Program-made: the position numbers and the translations under genes
Notes under the pieces: model-generated
Database searches by the model: none
Told to the model about the DNA's origin: nothing
Seen by the model: the letters and a program-made list of their open reading frames with translations, nothing else
Assembly (NCBI RefSeq): GCF_024741795.1
Contig: NZ_CP102950.1
Location: 3,596,001 to 3,660,000 of the forward strand
From: Arthrobacter sp. CJ23
Lineage (GTDB): Bacteria; Actinomycetota; Actinomycetes; Actinomycetales; Micrococcaceae
Length of the DNA: 64,000 nucleotides
Direction: 5' to 3'
Shown: in pieces, positions 60,174-64,000 of the stretch
Position numbering within the stretch: position 1 is the first letter of the stretch
Layout: each line of letters opens with the position of its first letter

Positions 60174-60239
60174 CCCAAGTGGCTGGCATTAGTGGTTGTT
60201 TTGGGCCCTCAGAACAACCACTAATGCCAGCCAGATGGG
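60174..60239. repeat. Palindromic intergenic repeat R2
   Basis: Outer CCCAAGTGGCTGGCATTAG arm pairs with CTAATGCCAGCCAGATGGG around a stem GTGGTTGTTTT / AACAACCAC. It lies between divergent genes, so it is not a terminator. R3 at 61230 has nearly the same stem. Confidence 0.8.
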
Positions 60240-60302
60240 TGCGCATGCGCAAAGCCTGTGGATAACCGTCCGCACGCCATGAACGTTTGCCAGCATAGGG
60301 GA

Positions 60303-61238
60303 ATGCGCATCCCGGAACAGTTGCCCGCTCCCCTTGCGTCGGCGCCTTTCACCTGGCAGGAAGCGCTCGACGCCGGTGTCTCCCGGCAGCGGTGGAGGCA
60401 CCGAGCGCTTGACTCACCGAGCAGAGGAATCCGCGCTCCGAATACGGACCAGACATTGGAGCTTTCCGCCGCGGTCCGGCCCTACACCGTGGTCACACCT
60501 TTTTCGGCGGCCTCCCACGCCACGGCCTTCGTTCTCTGGGACTTTCCAGGCTTCCTGCCCGGCAGCCACGAAGCCGCCATTCACATCTCCCGCCCTGACA
60601 CCATGGCGATCCCGCGAAGGAAGGGGGTGGTGGGGCATGCAGGTCAATTCTTCGACGACGAAATTACCAACCTCGCCGGTTTGCTCATCACCAGCAGGGC
60701 ACGGACCTGGCTCGACTGCGCGCGCAAGATGACCACCAACGAAATTACGGTGGTGGCGGACCATCTGCTGCGGATACCAAGGCCCGAGTTTGAAGGGCGC
60801 AGCGAGCCATTCTGCACGCGCGAAGACCTCGAAGGCATGCTGGACCGCCACAAGGGAACACCGGGCATCCGCAAGGCGCGGCTGGCCCTGGAACAGGCGC
60901 GGATCGGGGCGGATTCAGCCCCCGAAACCCGCCTCAGGCTGGCACTTGAGTGGGCTGGGCTGCCCGAAGCGGAAGTCAACAAGCCCACTGAGCTGAGTTT
61001 CGGCGTCGTACGTCAACCGGATCTTTCCTATCCCGAGCACCGCGTGGCCGTCGAATACGAGGGCGAGGGGCACTCCGATCCGGCACAGATAGTACGGGAC
61101 ATCGCCCGCGAGGAAGACTTCAGCCGCGCTGGGTGGATCCCAGTCAGGATCTCCAAACGACACATGACGAACGACGCAAGGTCCGCTGTCGCAAAGGTCC
61201 GGACCGCGCTGACTGACCGCGGGTGGACACCCAAGTGA
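60303..61238 (+). CDS. DUF559-like protein with PD-(D/E)xK-type C-terminus
   Basis: 311 residues from ATG 60303 (GGGGA just before; ATG 60279 is also in frame). The N-terminal part (FTWQEALDAGVSRQRWRHRA, RTWLDCARKMTTNEITVVAD) resembles the AbiEi-like/DUF559 hypothetical proteins common in actinobacteria. The C-terminus has ETRLRLALEWAGLPEAEVNK, then QPDLSYPEHRVAVEYEGEGH, a Vsr/DUF559-like PD-ExE nuclease core, and FSRAGWIPVRISKRHM. Function unknown. It sits exactly between palindromes R2 and R3, and its stop is inside R3. Confidence 0.65.
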   Translation: MRIPEQLPAPLASAPFTWQEALDAGVSRQRWRHRALDSPSRGIRAPNTDQTLELSAAVRPYTVVTPFSAASHATAFVLWDFPGFLPGSHEAAIHISRPDTMAIPRRKGVVGHAGQFFDDEITNLAGLLITSRARTWLDCARKMTTNEITVVADHLLRIPRPEFEGRSEPFCTREDLEGMLDRHKGTPGIRKARLALEQARIGADSAPETRLRLALEWAGLPEAEVNKPTELSFGVVRQPDLSYPEHRVAVEYEGEGHSDPAQIVRDIAREEDFSRAGWIPVRISKRHMTNDARSAVAKVRTALTDRGWTPK

Positions 61239-61295
61239 CTGGCATTAGTGGTTGTTTAGAGCCCCCAAAACAACCACTAATGCGGGCTAGTTGGG
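61230..61295. repeat. Palindromic intergenic repeat R3
   Basis: CCCAAGTGACTGGCATTAG ... CTAATGCGGGCTAGTTGGG. The inner stem is the same as R2 with a few changes. Its first 9 bases are the end of the DUF559-like gene including the stop. It separates that gene from the convergent permease gene. Confidence 0.8.
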
Positions 61296-61389
61296 GGGGA
61301 TTAGAGCACGACGGCAGGTGCCTCCCCCAGATGGAAGCACCCACCGTCGGCATGGCCCAGCGTACTAAGAGATGGGCAAAGTCGGAAGG

Positions 61390-62850
61390 CTAACTGAACA
61401 GCTCATTCTTCGGCTCGTTGTTCTTGACCTTCTGCCAGCCAAGCCACAGGACCACGGCAAAGAACGGGATCGTGGCCAGGGTCCACAGGCCCAGGAGGTA
61501 CACCTCGCCGGTCTTGCTGGTCATGGTGTCGAAGCCGATCAGCACAGTGATCGCCAGCAGCGCCACCAGGCCCAGCCAGCTGGTCCACGGAGAACCGGGC
61601 ATCGGCAGGCTGGAGACGTTGCCGCGCTTCTTGCGCAGCGCGATCTGGCTGGCGAAGATGGTGCCCCAGGTGAAGATGACCCCGATGGACGCCGTGTTCA
61701 GTGCGAGGTCGAAGGCGTGGGAGCCACCCAGCCAGATGTTCAGCAGGATGCCCACCAGGTACACGCCGCCGATCGCCAGGATGGCCGCGTACGGGACGTG
61801 GCGCGTGGACATCTTGGTCAGCCACTGCGGCGCGTGGCCGTTGTTGGCCATGGTGCGGAAGATGCGGCCGATCGAGTACAGGCCGGAGTTGCAGGAGGAC
61901 AGGGCGGCGGTGATGACGATCATGTTCATGACATCGCCCATCCAGCCCAGGCCCATCTGGCCGAAGACCGTAACGAACGGCGAGGTGCCGGCCACGTACC
62001 GGTCCGAGGGAAGCAGCATGGCGAGGAGCATGACGGAACCGACGTAGAACACCACGATGCGGACCACGACGGCGCGGATCGCCTTGGGAACTTCGCGTTC
62101 CGGGTTCTGCATCTCGCCGGCGGTGATGCCGACGAGTTCAATGGCGTTGTAGGCGAAGATCACGGCGTTGAGGACCAGGATCATCACCAGGCCGCCCTTG
62201 GGGAACATGCCGCCGTCGCCGCTGAACAGGTTGTTCACGGAGGCGTGGCCTGCGCCCACCTGCGCGTTGGTGGCCACCATGAAGGTGCCCACGGCCAGGA
62301 AGATCACAATCGCGGCGACCTTGAGGCAGGAGGCCCAGAATTCGAACTCGCCGAAGGCCTTGACGCTGAACAGGTTCACGGCCACCAGCAGCACCAGCGC
62401 TGCGATGGCGGACAGTTCAACGGGGACGTTCGGGAAGAAGAACTGGAAGTACAGGCCGATCGCGATGAGTTCGGCAATGCCGGTCATGGCCCAGTTGATG
62501 AAGTACATCCAGCCGGAGAGGAAGGCGCCCTTCTTGCCGAACATTTCGCCGGCGTAGCTGACGAAGGAGCCTGACGTCTGGCGGTACATGATGAGTTCGC
62601 CGAGGGCCCGCATCAGCAGGTAGGCGATGACGCCGGCGATGGCGTAGGAGAAGATCAGGGCCGGGCCCGTGGAGGCGAGGCGGCCGCCCGCGCCCATGAA
62701 CAGGCCGACGCCGATGGCGCCGCCCATGGCGATCATGGTGACGTGGCGGCGGCTGAGGGTCTTCTGGTAGCCCTCGGCGCTGAGGGTCGAGCCGACGGCG
62801 TTGGATACTGCCGTGGGGCTCTGGAGTTCTGTGGGGGTACTTTGCGGCAC
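61390..62850 (-). CDS. Amino acid permease (GABA/asparagine permease type, APC family)
   Basis: 486 residues from GTG 62850 with AAGGAAC upstream. APC family: YQKTLSRRHVTMIAMGGAIG, VGLFMGAGGRLASTGPALIF, RALGELIMYRQTSGSFVSYA and 12 membrane segments. NAIELVGITAGEMQNPEREV is the conserved loop after TM6. Closest type is GabP/AnsP amino-acid:proton symporters; substrate uncertain. Upstream 62851-63006 shows no gene. Confidence 0.9.
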   Translation of the reverse strand: MPQSTPTELQSPTAVSNAVGSTLSAEGYQKTLSRRHVTMIAMGGAIGVGLFMGAGGRLASTGPALIFSYAIAGVIAYLLMRALGELIMYRQTSGSFVSYAGEMFGKKGAFLSGWMYFINWAMTGIAELIAIGLYFQFFFPNVPVELSAIAALVLLVAVNLFSVKAFGEFEFWASCLKVAAIVIFLAVGTFMVATNAQVGAGHASVNNLFSGDGGMFPKGGLVMILVLNAVIFAYNAIELVGITAGEMQNPEREVPKAIRAVVVRIVVFYVGSVMLLAMLLPSDRYVAGTSPFVTVFGQMGLGWMGDVMNMIVITAALSSCNSGLYSIGRIFRTMANNGHAPQWLTKMSTRHVPYAAILAIGGVYLVGILLNIWLGGSHAFDLALNTASIGVIFTWGTIFASQIALRKKRGNVSSLPMPGSPWTSWLGLVALLAITVLIGFDTMTSKTGEVYLLGLWTLATIPFFAVVLWLGWQKVKNNEPKNELFS

Positions 62851-63006
62851 AGCTGTTCCTTGTGGGTCGGGGTCTTGCTGTAAGGGGGTCGCGCCAATGC
62901 CGGAACACAGGCAGTTTTGCACACTTAATTCGAGGTTTTCCCGCTTGGGAGCCTGACTGTGAGCCAAAGACCGCGAAACGTCGAAGGTTCGCGCAACCCG
63001 TTTATC

Positions 63007-63933
63007 TTACTGGATCCGCGGGGCAACCCGTGACGCAGGCAACAAAGAACGCCCGGGACCGAGATAGGCCGAAGAACCATCCGCGCCCGTGACGTGGTCG
63101 GCCAGGACGGCGGCTTGCTCCCACAAGGGCGCCACCAGGCCGTAAGCCTCGCCCCGGTACTGCGCACAGTCGCCCACTGCATAGATGTCTTCTTCGTCCA
63201 TGACGCGCAGCTGATCGTCCACCACGATGGCCCGCTCCACCTCCAGCGCACTGACGACGGCGACATCGACGTTGGGCCTGACGCCCGCCGCCACTACCAC
63301 CATGTCGCAGTCGAGGGCGGCCTGGCTGCCCAGCCGGATGCCCGTGATCCGGTCCTTGCCCAGGATCGCGGCGGGACCCCCGCCGGAGCGCACCAGGGCC
63401 ACGTCCATTCCGCGGCTTCGCAGCCCCCGGGCCGCCTCCACGCCGGGCAATCCGCCGCCGATCACCACGGCCCGCCGGTGGTGCTCCTCCCGGGCGAACT
63501 GGACCATCCTTCGGGTATCGTCCATGGTCCGGAAGGTGAAGACGCCGTGCCGCAAGGATCCGCTGGGCGTGTGGATACCGTCCATGGGCGGCAGGTATGA
63601 ACGGCTTCCCGTCGCGATGATCAGGACGTCGTAGGGCACCACGCGGCCGTCACCAGTGAAGACGTGCTTGCTGTACTTGTCCACCCGGTCCACACGGACC
63701 CCGGCATGCAGGGTGATGTTGTTTTCCCAGTACCAGGGCAGGGCGTTGAGGACGATGTCCGCCTCGCTTTCCTTGCCGGAGAGCACGCGGCCGAGCAACG
63801 TCCGGTTGTAGTTCCCGTATGGCTCGTCACCGAACATGGTGATCTCAAACTGGGCGGCACCGCCACGGGCCAGGATGTCTTCCACAGTCCGTGCGCCGGC
63901 CATTCCGTTGCCGATCACCACCAGCCGCCGCAT
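63007..63933 (-). CDS. NirB-like FAD/NAD(P)-dependent oxidoreductase, internally shortened
   Basis: 308 residues. FAD motif LVVIGNGMAGARTVEDILAR, EITMFGDEPYGNYNRTLLGR, VLIIATGSRSYLPPMDG, the NAD motif AVVIGGGLPGVEAARGLRSR and DEEDIYAVGDCAQYRGEAYG are those of the N-terminal half of assimilatory nitrite reductase NirB. After GMDVALV about 55-60 residues normally present are missing, the text jumping to RSGGGPAAILGKDRIT, and the C-terminus ends early (LLPASRVAPRIQ). It may be a non-functional remnant or a specialised reductase. TGATG overlap with the upstream gene. Confidence 0.65.
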   Translation of the reverse strand: MRRLVVIGNGMAGARTVEDILARGGAAQFEITMFGDEPYGNYNRTLLGRVLSGKESEADIVLNALPWYWENNITLHAGVRVDRVDKYSKHVFTGDGRVVPYDVLIIATGSRSYLPPMDGIHTPSGSLRHGVFTFRTMDDTRRMVQFAREEHHRRAVVIGGGLPGVEAARGLRSRGMDVALVRSGGGPAAILGKDRITGIRLGSQAALDCDMVVVAAGVRPNVDVAVVSALEVERAIVVDDQLRVMDEEDIYAVGDCAQYRGEAYGLVAPLWEQAAVLADHVTGADGSSAYLGPGRSLLPASRVAPRIQ

Positions 63934-64000
63934 CAGTGCTCCACCATGCCCAGATCCACCACCACGGCTCCCCGCACACCCGCGGCCGCGACCATGAACA
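63933..64000 (-). CDS. C-terminal end of an unidentified gene (rest outside window)
   Basis: The minus-strand frame ending at TGA 63935-63933 reads FMVAAAGVRGAVVVDLGMVE then H. Its stop overlaps the ATG of the NirB-like gene, so it is an operon partner. Too short to identify. Confidence 0.5.
   Translation of the reverse strand, partial: FMVAAAGVRGAVVVDLGMVEH

Noticed and set aside
20538..61295. Palindromes R1-R4 as a CRISPR array
   Set aside because: The copies are dispersed over 40 kb, palindromic throughout, and have no regular spacers or cas genes.
1..64000. tRNA or rRNA genes
   Set aside because: No cloverleaf-like or rRNA-like segment was noticed by eye; a covariance search was not possible.

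Overview
The window is high-GC actinobacterial DNA. The complete phenylacetate (paa) gene set with a TetR regulator, LCP and DUF4012 proteins, LAxTG/LPxTG sorting signals, GTG/TTG starts and GTGA/ATGA overlaps all fit an Arthrobacter-type Micrococcaceae genome. The genus is an inference; no rRNA or tRNA gene was seen.

Layout. (1) 1-9.3 kb: an exopolysaccharide cluster, visibly richer in A+T than the rest. It has an F420-hydrogenase-beta-like protein (cut by the left edge), a pyruvyl transferase, a polymerase/ligase, a GT2, an acyltransferase and two GT4 enzymes on the minus strand, and the initiating sugar-phosphate transferase divergent on the plus strand. (2) 9.4-14.9 kb: a gutted ugd remnant, a DUF4012 protein, two paralogous surface proteins in a duplicated module, a VanZ-like protein and galU. 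(3) 14.9-19.8 kb: paaABCDE-paaG. (4) 19.9-27.5 kb: phosphotyrosine phosphatase, LCP protein, S9 and S8 peptidases, an isolated AAA ATPase and an acetyltransferase. (5) 27.7-36.2 kb: paaI-paaK-paaR, a small insertion with DinB and PASTA genes, SRPBCC and VOC proteins, an IS110-family element and paaZ. (6) 36.3-44.7 kb: a tyrosine phosphatase and a LacI-controlled sugar-uptake and oxidation operon (solute-binding protein, two permeases, ThuA, two Gfo/Idh/MocA). (7) 44.7-54.3 kb: gene debris followed by a sortase-C pilus locus. (8) 54.4-64 kb: acetyltransferase, SGNH hydrolase, paaH-paaF-paaJ, pentapeptide and SRPBCC proteins, a DUF559-like gene between two palindromes, an amino-acid permease and a NirB-like flavoprotein.

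How the genes work together. Every step from phenylacetate to central metabolism is present: PaaK activates, PaaABCDE epoxidises, PaaG isomerises, PaaZ opens and oxidises the ring, PaaJ/F/H perform beta-oxidation and PaaI is the salvage thioesterase. The genes are split over four loci. Each locus starts with a copy of a TTACCGA-type operator, most simply read as one PaaR regulon interrupted by later insertions.

The most unusual object is the 852-codon gene at 45376-47934. It joins an ECF sigma factor, a zinc anti-sigma (HxxxCxxC) motif, a membrane segment and a Pro-rich linker to a complete sortase-type pilin (YPK, E-box, LPLTG). Downstream are a tip-adhesin-like protein, a close copy of the same pilin with an ordinary signal peptide, and a class C sortase. 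I read this as a possible one-protein sensor that couples pilin assembly to transcription; that role is inference. Other notable signals are an IS110 insertion exactly inside one arm of a palindromic repeat family, a 35-bp direct repeat of the paaR 3' end, and a duplicated surface-protein module whose second copy has lost its sorting motif.
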